NCBI GenBank assembly: GCA_025093985.1 | Contig: JACAAK010000014.1 | Location: forward strand, 620,001-684,000 | Origin: Calvatia gigantea | Lineage: Eukaryota > Basidiomycota > Agaricomycetes > Agaricales > Lycoperdaceae | Length of the DNA stretch: 64,000 nucleotides | Direction: 5' to 3' | Part shown: positions 21,301 through 32,101 of the stretch, piece after piece | Layout: the number at the start of each line of letters is the position of its first letter | How positions within the stretch are numbered: position 1 is the stretch's first letter | Notes under the pieces: generated by a model | Databases searched by the model: none | Seen by the model: the letters and a program-made list of their open reading frames with translations, nothing else | Told to the model about the DNA's origin: nothing | Translations under genes and position numbers: made by a program

Positions 21301-23014
21301 GACGGATTCGGAAGGAGGGACTGGCGCTTTAACAGACAAATCAGCGGCCGCCATCCCAATATCGCCAACCCTGGGGGAGTCTGGGGGCCAGGACTTCTTG
21401 GCTTTGGTGTACGGGGCTAACTTGCGCCGTCGTCGGCGAAAAACACCGCCGTCCAACGACGCGGGAGCAGAGGTTGTCGTTGTCGCTGACGGTAACAATG
21501 AAACAGATTTTGACCGTGGACGTGCCCTTTCCTCCGAGCTCGGGGTCAATGGGCTAGCACGCCAACGGGTAAAAGGCCGACTTTTGATTGCACTGTCGTC
21601 TGAGTCGGAATCGCTGTGCATAATGTTCCCATCGGGATGACGACGCCGAGGATGTGCACCATTCTGAGTGGCTAACCAGAGAGGGTCACTTCCGTCAAGC
21701 AAATTATATTTTCGATTCTCTTCGTAACTAAGAGAAAAATGGATATAGTTGGTCAGGACTTTAAACAATGAAAAGAGCGCTGCATACCTATCATCGTCAT
21801 CCCAATTCTCATCATAGCTCTCGTCGTCATCTTCATCCCACCCTTCATTATAGCTCTCGTCATCATCACCCGTATTCTCAGTATAGCTCTCACTATCATC
21901 TTCGTCCAAGTTCTCAGTAGAATATTCATCGTCATCCCCGTCCCACTTCTCAGTATAGCGCTCATCGTCATCATCCCATTTCTCATTGAAGCTCTTGTCG
22001 CCATCACTATCTTCTTCTTCGCCATCAGGCCCATACGGACCCGGATAGCCACTGAGGCCCAACTTTCCTTTCTTTCTTGACCGGGGGTATTTGTCTATAG
22101 GTTCCCAATGCTCGACGAAAGCATTGAAACCGACGCGCTTCTTCGTTGATGTCTGTTTGCTGCTTCCACTTGGACTTGAGGCCGAGTCCTGTGGCAAGGA
22201 ATTTCGGACTGCTCCTGAGGTGCGTACCGTCGACGTTGAGTGGCATGAGGATAATTGGGTGGGCGTAGTCTCGGGTGGTACGCGGGGAGGCGAGTCCTTG
22301 CGGAAAATATACGACAGACCCCAGCGTGTAATATAACTATCGCTGTTCGCACGTACAAGGGCAGGTCGTTTGTGGCCTTCGGTGGTTTTGGGGACCTCCT
22401 CTCCGGAGGCAGAGTTTGAATGAGTATGTTTTGGCTCGGCCTCGGCCTCGGTTAATCTCAATATAGGGGGTATTTCGGAAGTGAAAAGTTCGTGGATGCC
22501 ACGGCGCTTGAGAATGGGTTTTATGTAAGGGGTTCGGGGACGATGTGTTCCAGACGGAAGGGCAGAGTGGAGATCAAGTTGGTTATGGGCGGAGGCGGGA
22601 TTGCCACTATCCATTGTGCCTTGCACTATCCGCGGTGGAGAGGTCCATTCGGGCGCTGTGTGCAACGGACCATAGAGCCAGGTCACGTCAGCCTCTTTCA
22701 ACCTGAGAAATGATACATGATATGAGCAGGTAGGTCTGGGAAAAGAGTGGATCTGACCAGTTCAGGGTCTCTGGGGCGATGGCCTTGAGTTTGTTGCGCT
22801 GCTTCCACCATATCCGCCAGCTGGCATTTTCGAGACGAACGCCATTGAAGGTTTCGTTCTTCTGATGGGTCATAATTCTCCAGGACCACCAGAGATCCTC
22901 CTCTTGCCAGTCATGGGAAAGGTAGTCGACCTGGCCGAGGGGCATGATTGTGATATTATGATCCGGTATCGCATTTGTGTTGGCCGGCACGAGGGCCGGA
23001 GGGTAATTGGCCAT
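21232..23014 (-). CDS. REG1/REG2-like PP1 regulatory protein
   Basis: Three exons, 23014-22758, 22702-21788 and 21727-21232, join in phase to 555 residues. The N-terminal part carries the family block: VDYLSHDW, DLWWSWR, GVRLENASWRIWWKQRNKL, PETLNWLKEADVTWLYGPLH, a strong match to REG1 (DUF1752) proteins that target protein phosphatase 1 in glucose repression. About residues 235-250 hold KKRVGFNAFVEHWEPID, an RVxF-type PP1-docking site in the position of the yeast one. An acidic repeat region follows (21790-22010), with about seven imperfect copies of DDD-SYTEN-W. The tail is Ser/Pro/Arg rich. The last 28 residues resemble the end of the Zn2Cys6-kinase protein at 1501. Confidence 0.82.
21790..22010 (-). 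repeat. Acidic in-frame repeats in the REG1-like gene
   Basis: Imperfect 30-45-bp units encode Asp/Glu-rich repeats, each with an aromatic pair (for example DDDESYNEGWDED). They lie between the PP1-docking site and the second intron. Such tracts are prone to length change. Confidence 0.6.
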
Positions 23015-23379
23015 GGGGGAGGAGAGGAAGGGGAGGGGAACGAAAGGAAAGGGGAGCAGTCACAGAATCCAACAATCAGATCAAATCCTGGATTTCCAGA
23101 TAGTGGGCGAGCAACGTCAGGTAAAAAAGGGTAGTCTTGGTCAGTAGAAGGGTGCCATACATGGCCACGGATTCAAATCAAAGAAAAATATTGTAAATAT
23201 TTATGAAGATGACCCCAACCCTGTTCCAAATACCCAGAATTATCAGCTACATCATTGAGCTAACAATCTATAGATTCCCAACTATTAACCTATAGATCTA
23301 TGTAAATCACCTATCTATATCAACCTATGTGTAAAGATATTTCCTTCAAACTGACCCAGAGGCCTTGAGCTTGCTCACG
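23015..23379. other. Intergenic stretch, AT-rich
   Basis: Upstream region of the REG1-like gene. 23180-23330 is AT-rich with repeated CTATAGAT/CTATCTAT words. No gene. Confidence 0.4.
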
Positions 23380-23575
23380 TGAGCAAACGAGAAACACCCT
23401 CTCCCGAAAAAGAAATACGGTTCCCTCAAGATCCCAGGAACCGTTAGTACTTCAGTGCTCAAGCGCTTATATCTAGCTCTGTCCGCCAATTCCAATTACA
23501 CAAGCTAAATAATGACTATATATCATAAAACAATATTTAGCCAACAAATCCAACGCACATCACTTTCTTCCACAG
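23380..23575. repeat. Relic of the Zn2Cys6-kinase 5' flank
   Basis: Matches 6060-6200 and partly 10085-10205 (GAGAAACACC, TTCCCTCAAGATCCCA, CAATTACACAAGCTA). It sits directly after the stop of NACHT 1, the mirror of the arrangement at 6.1-6.35 kb. The fusion gene itself is absent here. Confidence 0.55.
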
Positions 23576-23579
23576 TGAG

Positions 23580-26040
23580 TCAACTATTATCGCCTTTGTG
23601 TGGCAACACATAATAGACGGTGTGGTTTTGAAGGAACGTATCTACCAGTATTCCACACGATCTCGCGTCCGAGGGTCCCAGAATGATCGCGGCGGAGAAA
23701 CCATTCTTGTGCAACATAAGATCATTGGAAAGTTCAGAAAGCGACCCTGGTTGTTCCCTGGTTGAGAAGAGTCTACTCGGACCAACTCGATCCTTTCAGT
23801 CCCAGTTATCACTTACTTCGCAAGGATGAAGAGGCAGAAGACACATACTAATGTTTGAGTGAAAGCCTGATCGGTATACGCTCTGAACGTTGTGAGATGA
23901 CCGCCATCGTCCTGGCGTACATCTTCGATCTTGAAAGATATCGCTCTTTCATCGATCCAGCTGTACTGTGGATCAGAAACATCGAGGTCCCGCAGAAGAT
24001 TATGGTTCCGAAGGAGAGTGTTCCCCTAAAAAAAGCCCGTCGATAAATTATTTTCGGCATGCCAAGGAATTAACCCACCTCTCGTGCAACCCAGTCTAAG
24101 AATGCGAGAAATCGGTGAGGAACGTCGGGGAAAACATAACCATCTACGAGCTTATGAAGGTGAATTTTCTGTATGATCTTGATAAGTTCGGCGGGGTTTT
24201 TGTCGTCAGATAGAGCTTCATAGTGAATCCCGAATATGCACAGGTGAGAGGGACAGGGGAGGATGTGGTGCAGGAAAACCCGCCGGGCGTTCTCCCAAAT
24301 GTTAATCCTGAACCTCTTGGCCTGGTCAGCTGTCGAAGTCCAAGCGAGTCGTATTGCCGTTAGATGAGGGACAGCTACATGGAATAAGTGAGCAAGCGTA
24401 ATATTACAAAACCGCTAGCGACGCACGTAGAGACTGGATTTCTTGCAATACACGAAAGTGGCAATGCCACAAGTCCGCCACAATTTCCTTCGTGTCAATC
24501 CAAAAATTCTCCGAATATTCACGGTTGGCGAGAAAACGAGCAAAGGAATCATGAAAGAATCGTATCGGTGATGTAGTAGCTTCTTCGAGTTTTGGAATCT
24601 CCATCAATGAATGCAACCGAGACAAACATGCATACGCGACGTTCTTCTTGATATCCAGAATATTGCATAATACCCAGAATGGAGTAGAATCCCGCGTCCA
24701 AACCCCAAAACCACGCGGCAATAGAAGGAATCCCAATATCCTTCTGGCCGTACGGTAATGATCTGTAGGCACAGACTGCAAAATTTGCGTGTAGATACGA
24801 TGGATGTCGGCCAGAGGGTCCTTATGAAGGATGGTAGCAGATGATTTGTGGTCGATCACCGAAAGAACAGTCTCGAATTGGGTCATGGGATCGGCGATCT
24901 CACGGTCGTCAACGAAATATGCAATTGCGGATGCAAGGATGAAAAGGCCCGATACGGTACGAAGGAGAACGCTGAAATCGTTCTCCTCGGGCCACGGTAA
25001 CGGCTCAATCGTATCGTAGTCCTCTTGGATATCGTCGAACCGGCTTCGCAAAAAGTACTGAACATCTTTGCGAGCGTCATCGGATTCAACAGGGATCAGG
25101 AGCTTCGCAACGTGGTCTTGAAGGTGTTGATACTTCTTGAACGTACGGACCAAATGTTGTTCGGGGCGGCTTGTGATGATCCAGACCAATGGTGCGGAAG
25201 GGTGATTCTGTGTGAACTCGATGATAAGTCGTATGATCCTTTCCTGAGACTCTGAACTCTTCCCACAATACTGATCGAGTCCATCTATCAAGATCGGTAG
25301 CGGGTGCAAGGTCTGCAGCACCCGCCTTCGACCAATGGGTTCGACAATCAATGTCTCGAATTGCTGTTCCATACTTTGTTCCACAAGCTTCGGGTCATGA
25401 TCGATTTGTTCTTTCACATAAGCCAAGTAGGACGAATCCTTAGTAGCCAGCCGATAAGAGATGGTAATCCACACCCGTGAATCATCATCGTGAGTTGTAG
25501 GGGCCACCTTTGGGGACTGGGAGAGGTGGACGACAGGTGAGGGAGGGAAAAATAATGTAGCGCCCAATCGCGCGTTCCTTGCCTCTGTCTCTGCTAGAGT
25601 TTGTGCGATAGCAGATTTCCCAACGCCCGGCGGTCCACAAATCCAGAGAAACTTTTTCTTTGGATGTGGATTACATAGAAGATCACGAACTTCCGCAATC
25701 ATGTCCGATCGAGTGCCATCATAACAGCGTGGAGGGGGGTCACGGGCAGAAGAGTTGTGCTCAACACCAGACATTGCATGCGCTGCCAACCATTTCAGGG
25801 CTGGGTTATCTGGTCATTTACTGGCGAAGTAGTTAGGGTGGGCCTAAACTCACCTGAGGATCCTGGATGGCCAACCTCGATTCGTTCAACCATGAATGGG
25901 TTGTGAATGGAAAAGTTGCGGGCATACTTGAACATTGACCCCTTGGCAGGTCCACCTTCGGTTTGATAGGTCTTATGTTTTAATGCAGGGCAACCCAGTA
26001 GCTGGGCCGGACTCACTTGAACTTGTATCTGTCTCTCCAT
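23580..26040 (-). CDS. NACHT NTPase (NLR-like), NACHT 1
   Basis: Five exons, 26040-25854, 25800-24427, 24374-24079, 24025-23849 and 23792-23580, join in phase to 748 residues. After a 60-residue leader comes ALKWLAAHAMSGVEHNSSAR, the usual entry to fungal NACHT domains, then Walker A GPPGVGKSAIAQ (about 117-128), Walker B LPILIDGLDQ (about 230-239) and the sensor WIITSRPE (about 269-276). The helical part (RRILGFLLLP, FFHDSFARFL) is typical of Agaricomycete NACHT proteins. There are no WD40, ankyrin or TPR repeats. The C-terminus is instead a module shared by all copies here (AYTD, PSRLFSTRE, YYVLP). A signalling STAND ATPase is expected; no N-terminal effector domain is recognised. It lies downstream of pseudokinase C on the same strand. 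Confidence 0.85.
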
Positions 26041-26425
26041 AGTGGGGGAGGCGATGGTCGAGATCGTACATGATAGTAGTCGTGGGAAGAATGCTGAAGC
26101 AGAGGTCTGAAGATCTGATGGACGAAGCGAAGCCTGTGAAAGTCAGGTGGCGGGTCGCAGGGTCCGGCGGAACCTCGGACTAACGTTCACTCAATGCCCA
26201 GCGCTCAGCGCTCACCCTCCGTATGCCGCTTGGTAGAAAGGTAGAAATCCATTTTCTTCTTGAGCCCCAGAAAGATGCTTAGCTCAGCGTTTTCCTGGGA
26301 CTCACCCAACATTATTGGGCGAGCCTCTAGGAAGGGACCTTCTGAGTTTGTCCGCAGACTGTTTCTATTGGTACTTGAACCATGCTTCTGATCTGGAGTG
26401 ACAGGAGATGAATAGAAAACAACGG
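26041..26425. other. Intergenic between pseudokinase C and NACHT 1
   Basis: Only 385 bp. A minus-strand frame (26429-26205) is open but overlaps the pseudokinase C terminus in another frame. A palindromic GAGCGCTGAGCGCTGGGC-type patch lies at 26200-26220. Probably the NACHT 1 promoter. Confidence 0.4.
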
Positions 26426-28054
26426 TCACTCTGCAGGAATGGGTAGGTGTGCTAACTCTTGTACAACTGTCTTCATCCCCAGCCTTTCTTCAGGTATACT
26501 CTTCCAACAACGCTCGAGAATCGCCCAAAGAAGGTCTGTTGCCGTTGGTGCCGGATCCGGATAGTTGAGCCTTGCCTTCCCATTAACGACACTGAGAACC
26601 AAGCTTATGTCTCCGTTAATATCGTAGAACGGTTGTAGCCCAGTCCAGATCTGTGAGGTATTGGTGAGGGTCACAATTATTGGGATGTTGTGGAAATTAT
26701 ACCTCATAAGATGAGAGCGCAAAGGCGTAAACATCAGTAGCATTGTTCGGTTCAACTCCTCTCAACAGCTCAGGGGCTTGGTAACGATAGTTCCCGACCG
26801 CCTTGATAGCGGACCCACGTCGTTTTAGCACTCTAAAATAACCAAAGTTACAAAGAAATGGATGACCATCCTCGTCAATGAGGATATTTGACTGAATGAA
26901 TCGACGCAAAGTCAGCCTTCGCCATTGACCGGAACCACAATCCGCGCACCGGTTCAAGATCTCCATGTATGACGTCCTGTTGATGAAGATATCGCAAGCC
27001 TTCGGAAACCCCCCTAATCTATAGAGGGAAGGTGTCACACTTGTTTGATCTCTGGAAGGATGGACCGATGGGCCACGCACAATGGACAACCGTTTATCCA
27101 GCTCTGGGTGCAACTCGAGATAGTCATTCACTGCCTCTTGCTCGTGATAGGGAGTAATAAGAGCGGGACATCCGAATCGTCCATGCTCATGCGATAGGCC
27201 CAGGAATCTCAAGACATTTGGGTGACGCAAGTTCTGCCAAACCATGGTTTCTCGGATTAAGGACTATGCGAGAAATCAGTCGAATAGTTTGCTCGGCCCT
27301 CGGGAAACGGTTTGCCTTTCTGATCTCTTCTACCACACCCGCGTTGTTTGGCTTTCGTAGAACTCTGATAGCAACCTTGGGTGACTATAGATTTCATGGC
27401 AAGGATTACGCTCCACTCACTTTGATTACTTTTTCATTGTCCTGTATGAAGCTTCCAGAGTAGATGTCAGAGAAACCATCAGAGAAAGGTTCAGGCCCTT
27501 CATCTCATTGGATGTGACCAGTAGGATGCTCTGGAGACATCTCCGGAAGGGAGGAAAGCTGGAGGTAGATCCGTAAGGATCCCGGACAATAAATCCAGAA
27601 ACATACCTCGCTTGAGCGAAGGTCAAATGATTTTGTCCGAGTAACAATCGGGCAAGGAGTAGGAGGGTATTCAGGGAATTCTTCAGCCCGGTTTTGAGCT
27701 GCATTTTGTTTGGTGCTCTCTGCATGTCCCTCTGACTGCCTCGCTCTCCGTGCTTCTTGCAGCCGAATTCGTGCTTGTATTTGAGCCATCTCCAACTCGA
27801 AGGCTTCCTGCCGCTCTGCCGTCATTGTCGCAACATACTGGGCCATATGACCTGAAGTAATCGTTCACAGGAGTGAAGCACAGGGGCTGATAGACCTACG
27901 TGATCCTAGGGTGAAAGGGGTATGGTCACCCAGAGCTTTGGCAATATCCACACTCCCTTCCGGGATAACGACTAACGCCGTCAGAACCAAGTATAACAAT
28001 GCTCAGTCTCGACATACCAGTTAATGATTGAGGCGATTCATCGTTCTCAGGCAT
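26426..28054 (-). CDS. TKL-family pseudokinase, copy C
   Basis: The most readable N-terminus of the family. The exon from 28054 encodes MPENDESPQSLTG, the next SVDIAKALGDHTPFTLGS, the third HMAQYVATMTAERQEAFELE, all in phase. The N-lobe has PFSDGFSDIYSG as glycine loop, then VAIRVL: the beta-3 Lys is Arg. The exon with QNLRHPNVLRFLGLS follows, then GLRYLHQQDVIHGDLEP, SNILIDEDGHPFLCNFG (DFG changed to NFG), YRYQAPELLRG, ATDVYAFALSSYE and the terminal LWAILERCWKSIPEERLG. HGD Asp and the Asn remain but the Lys and the DFG Asp are lost, so little or no activity is expected. One intron probably uses a GC donor. It is divergent to NACHT 2 and just upstream of NACHT 1 on the same strand. Confidence 0.78.
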
Positions 28055-28563
28055 GGTCAATCTCCAAGCCTCCGGAGCTGAGACAGCCAGTAGAACCGTG
28101 AGTTGTTACCCGTGACCAGCACGAGTTAGCCCCTCACGGTCAAGCATCGCTAGGTCCAGCAGCCTCACATAGTGCGACAGTCACTTGTACTTGCTACTGC
28201 CATGACAGGGCGTCCTATAAAGCGTTTCAAGCTGAAATGGGGCCGACGTCGGCAGGAATCGTTGATGTCGTCAATCAACTCCGGCATTGCGGGGGAGGAT
28301 GATCACCTGTCTGCGGGAACCCCCGCCTAGGAATCCACGACACAGCGAATTCCTATGGGCGACCCACTGACCAGCAGTAATGCCATCATCGCTGGTATGT
28401 CCGAATCTCTGTTGTTTCTCATCAATCACTGACCGGTATAAACCACAACCGCAAGATTCCCGGGCTCTGTGGCGAGTGAGTTTGGTCAATAAGTTGAACG
28501 TTCTATATACTGAAAATATCTCCTTGGAGGCATTCAACATGGCGGTCTTTTCCAGGCTGGCAC

Positions 28564-30930
28564 CATGTTCCCTTACGCCCACAGCTGCACGTTCAACAAC
28601 CCACTGTTTGTCGACATGCAAACACCTTCGGGCAGGTACTGAGCTACCCCCAATGTGCTCACTATTAATGAACAATCGGATGATTCAGGCTCAGAAGCTT
28701 TGAAATGGCTGCAAGCGAATTCCATGACTGGTGTCGAACATAACTCCTCCGCTCGCGCTCCACCTCCAAAATGTTGTGTCGGTACCCGGTCTGGCATGAT
28801 CGCTGAGATACATGATCTTCTACGTCGCCCGGGTCCAAAGCAGAAGCTCTTGTGGATCAATGGGCCGGTGGGTGTTGGGAAAACCACGATTGTGCAAACT
28901 CTTGCAGAGAGTGAAGCGAAAGATGCACGATTGGGCGCTACATTGTTTTTTCCTCCGTTACCCATGGTTGAACATTCTCAAATGGCGATCACTATTCCTA
29001 CAACCCATAGCGATGACTCGCGAGTGTGGACTACCATCTCCTATCGATTAGCCACCAAGGACCTTTCATACTTGGCTTACGTGAAACAGCAATTAGACCG
29101 CGATCCGAAGCTCGTGGAACAAAGTATGGAACAACAATTTGAGACGCTGATCGCCGAGCCCGTCGGTCGGAAAGGGCTGATCCAGGCCTCGCACTCGCTG
29201 TCCGTTTGGTTAGATGGACTGGAACAGTGTTGTTGGAGGAACTCTCATTCCCAGGAACGGATCCTGCGGCTCATCATCACCTTTGTTCAGGAGTATCCTT
29301 CATCTCCTCTAGTTTGGATAATCACAAGCCGCCCAGAGAGGCACTTGGTCCCCATTTTCGAGAAGTACATACACCTCAGGGATCATATTAAAGAGCTTCG
29401 CATTCTCGTCGACTCTGATGACTCTCGGGGGGTTGTTCAGCTCTTCTTGGGACGAAAATTTGACGACATCCAGAAGGAATTCGACATCACCCAACCATTG
29501 CCGTGGCCTGAGCAGAACGATTTTAACGTTATTCTTCTTGCAGTGTCCGGTCTTTTCCTCTTCGCGTCAGCAATTATACAATTCGTTGGAGATCGCGAGA
29601 TTGGCGATCCCAAGGCCCGATTTGATTCCGCCCTTTTGGTGGCGACTCTCAACCACCTGATATTGTTCCCCAGGAGAACCCTCTGGCTCCCGTTCACAGG
29701 ATGTACACAGAGGTTCTGCAATCCATGCACCCGAACCATTACCCGATAACCAAAAGGATACTAGGGTTCTTTTTGTTGCCCAGTGGCTTTGGGGATTGGA
29801 CTCAAGATTCTACTTCGTTCTGGGCTTTGTGCAACATCCTAGGCATCAGGGAGAATGTTGCATATAGCTGCTTAGGTAAACTGTATTCGCTGGTGGAGAT
29901 TCCAAAACGTGAAGATGCGGCCACGATGCCGGCCCGATTCTATCATAACTCCTTCGCCCATTATCTCGCCAATCGCGAATATTCCAGGAAATTTTGGATT
30001 GACACGAAGGAAGTCGTGGCGGACCTCTGGCAGTGTCACTTTCGGGCACTGCAAAAGGCACAGGTTGAAGGTACACCCTATTGAGCTTGCCAATTCCCTC
30101 CACTGACATGTCCCTTCTTGTGTCACTCGTAGGTCGTTCAGCTCCCAATCTGTCGATGATAGGACTGGCTTGGTCCTCAACTTCCTCAGATATCGAAACC
30201 TTCAGGAAAATTATCTGGGAGAACGCTCGGCGAGTGTTCTTCCATCACCTCCTTCCTTGTCCTTCTAATCATTGTGGATTCGGACTTCACTATGATGCAC
30301 TCTCCAACACTGATAACCCGCCTGAGCTGATTGAGGTTTTCCGAAGGATTCACTTTCATAACCTCGTGGATGGCTATGCATTTCCCGATGTCCCGTATCG
30401 ATTTTTAGCATTCTTGGATTGGGTTGTGGGCGAGGTAAGCCGTTTTCACACTTATAAAATCATTAAGGGGCGTATCTGTTATAGGGTCAAGCTCGCCTAC
30501 AGAGAGATGGTATTTTGCAGATGTTTGACCTTGTAGACCTAGAGTACACTTGGATTGACCGAAACACGGCATCTTTCAAGATCCAGGACACTCGTTTAGT
30601 CGATGGTGGCCATATTGTCACATTCAAAGCGTACACAGACCGGGATTTAGTCCAATCAACGGTGCGAGCCTTCGCAACTTCTACTTATCTCAACGGAACG
30701 CTAACGAGACTCGGCTGGGTGGAAAGGGTGGGGTTGATCCGAGCCGACTCTTCTCAACTCGGGACACGCCAAGGTCGTTTGCTCAGCTGTTAGGTGATCT
30801 TACGTTGCATGAGAATAATTTCTCCATTGCGATCACCCTGGGACCTAACAGCGAGGAGCAGTGTGTGATCCTGGCCAATACGTCTCTCCAGGACTGTACA
30901 TTCTATTATGTGCTGCCTTTACGCCCATGA
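28564..30930 (+). pseudogene. NACHT NTPase with frameshift, NACHT 2
   Basis: Paralogue of NACHT 1 with the same exon plan: 28689-30070, 30133-30434, 30485-30661 and 30727-30930, the middle ones identical in phase and nearly so in length. Walker A GPVGVGKTTIVQ, a degraded Walker B (LSVWLDGLEQ) and WIITSRPERH are present, as are RRILGFFLLP-like helices and the C-terminal AYTD/PSRLFSTRD/YYVLP module. A one-base shift near 29635-29642 separates DSALLV from the GDSQPPD frame, and the leader exon (MFPYAHSC, 28564) does not join exon 2 cleanly. It may be a recent pseudogene, or the shift may be a sequencing error. A possible upstream exon lies at 28220-28395. Divergent from pseudokinase C. Confidence 0.7.
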
Positions 30931-31106
30931 CGGTCACTGATCATAGAGTAGGACAGTAGGTGTTACCCCTGTGGTGTTCAATGGTAAAAATCGTGGACAG
31001 AAGGCCACCTGTAGGCCCCGTCCTGTTCCCATACGTTTTCCTATTCCTCAGCCTGTTAGCTTTCGATATGTGTTCAAGTAGTTGGATACAACCTCGATCA
31101 CGGCGT

Positions 31107-31190
31107 AATTAAATTTCCCTGGCCAAAAAAAGACCGATAAAGCGGGAAGACCTAGACAAGAGGGCCGAGCCTAGAGCAAGAATTTTCCGA
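31107..31190 (+). pseudogene. Fragment of the MFS transporter gene
   Basis: About 85 bp aligns in the same orientation with 36181-36272, inside the MFS gene (shared words AGACAAGAG, AAGCAAG, ATTTTCCGAT). It has no start, splice site or frame of its own. Directly after it (31203-31260) lies a piece resembling the AYTD segment of the NACHT C-terminal module. Confidence 0.55.
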
Positions 31191-31576
31191 TTATGATGAG
31201 TGTTGAGACGGTGGTGATCATGCCATCACGTTTATAGCGTGTACAGACCAAGGAGGCAATGGTGTGTTGCCGGAACATCCATTTTTATTTATGCCGACGG
31301 ACCGCTAACGAATTTTTTTGGAAGGAACAACGTTTCCGAGTCCTCGGTGATTATCAAGAAAATTCCTACATTTCTGGAGGAGGACCGCTATTTTATCGTT
31401 TTCTCATGTGCCAATGGAAAAATACCTAAAATGCCAGAGCACGGCGCCTAACGCTAGAGCTCTATGTCACGTGTGAAATGCTGAGGAGGAGCTCTGCATT
31501 TAAGTACGTGCGAAATGAACAGACGGCTCTCCCTCTCACGCGAGCCCTATAAACCCTTCCACTTTCAATTCTTGCC

Positions 31577-31840
31577 ATGAAGGGACTAAAATCATTATTG
31601 AGCCGGCATAGCAAAGAACCATCCGCTCCGTCCGTCAGGTCCAACGTCCCAGAGGAACAAACTCATACCTACCCAGGACCTCTCGGTGAACCCGGTGCGA
31701 CACCACGGATGCCCGTGTACCACCAACCAACCACCATCAATTCCGCCATCCCTGGTATGCATAACTCTCTGTTGACTCCTCCATTCACTAATTGATGCAT
31801 GTAGTCGCAGCGCTCCCGGGCTCGATGACAAGTAAGTTTG
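31577..31840 (+). pseudogene. 5' fragment of a NACHT-family gene
   Basis: MKGLKSLLSRHSKEPSAPSV opens a Pro/Ser-rich leader ending at a GTATGC donor. Its end and the following small exon align with DNA upstream of NACHT 2 (28370-28480). The copy breaks off near 31900 and no ATPase exon follows. It may show what the true first exon of the family looks like. Confidence 0.45.
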
Positions 31841-32101
31841 GTCGTATGGTCTAATGACCAATATTGAAAGTACCTCCTTTGAGGTGTCATTAACAGGTCT
31901 GAGTTTGGGCTGTCTCTTTAACGTTTTAACTATCAGTCGATCTGCGGGCTGTCGAAGTGGGTGGGACAGGTCGGGAATCGCCGGCCTGCCAAATAGTTCT
32001 GGGTGGATCTTACTTCACACTTGTGAGAAGTCGAAGCTAGATATTGGAACTTCTCGACACTATTGTTATTGTACATCACATACGACATGCACTATCGTAT
32101 C

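Noticed and set aside
21753..22052. Met/Arg-rich 99-codon frame
   Set aside because: Frame shadow of the acidic repeat of the REG1-like gene.
29639..29673. A short intron to explain the NACHT 2 frame break
   Set aside because: It would be only 35 nt, and the removed DNA encodes residues conserved in NACHT 3 (DS-P-x-VQENPLA), so a one-base frameshift fits better.
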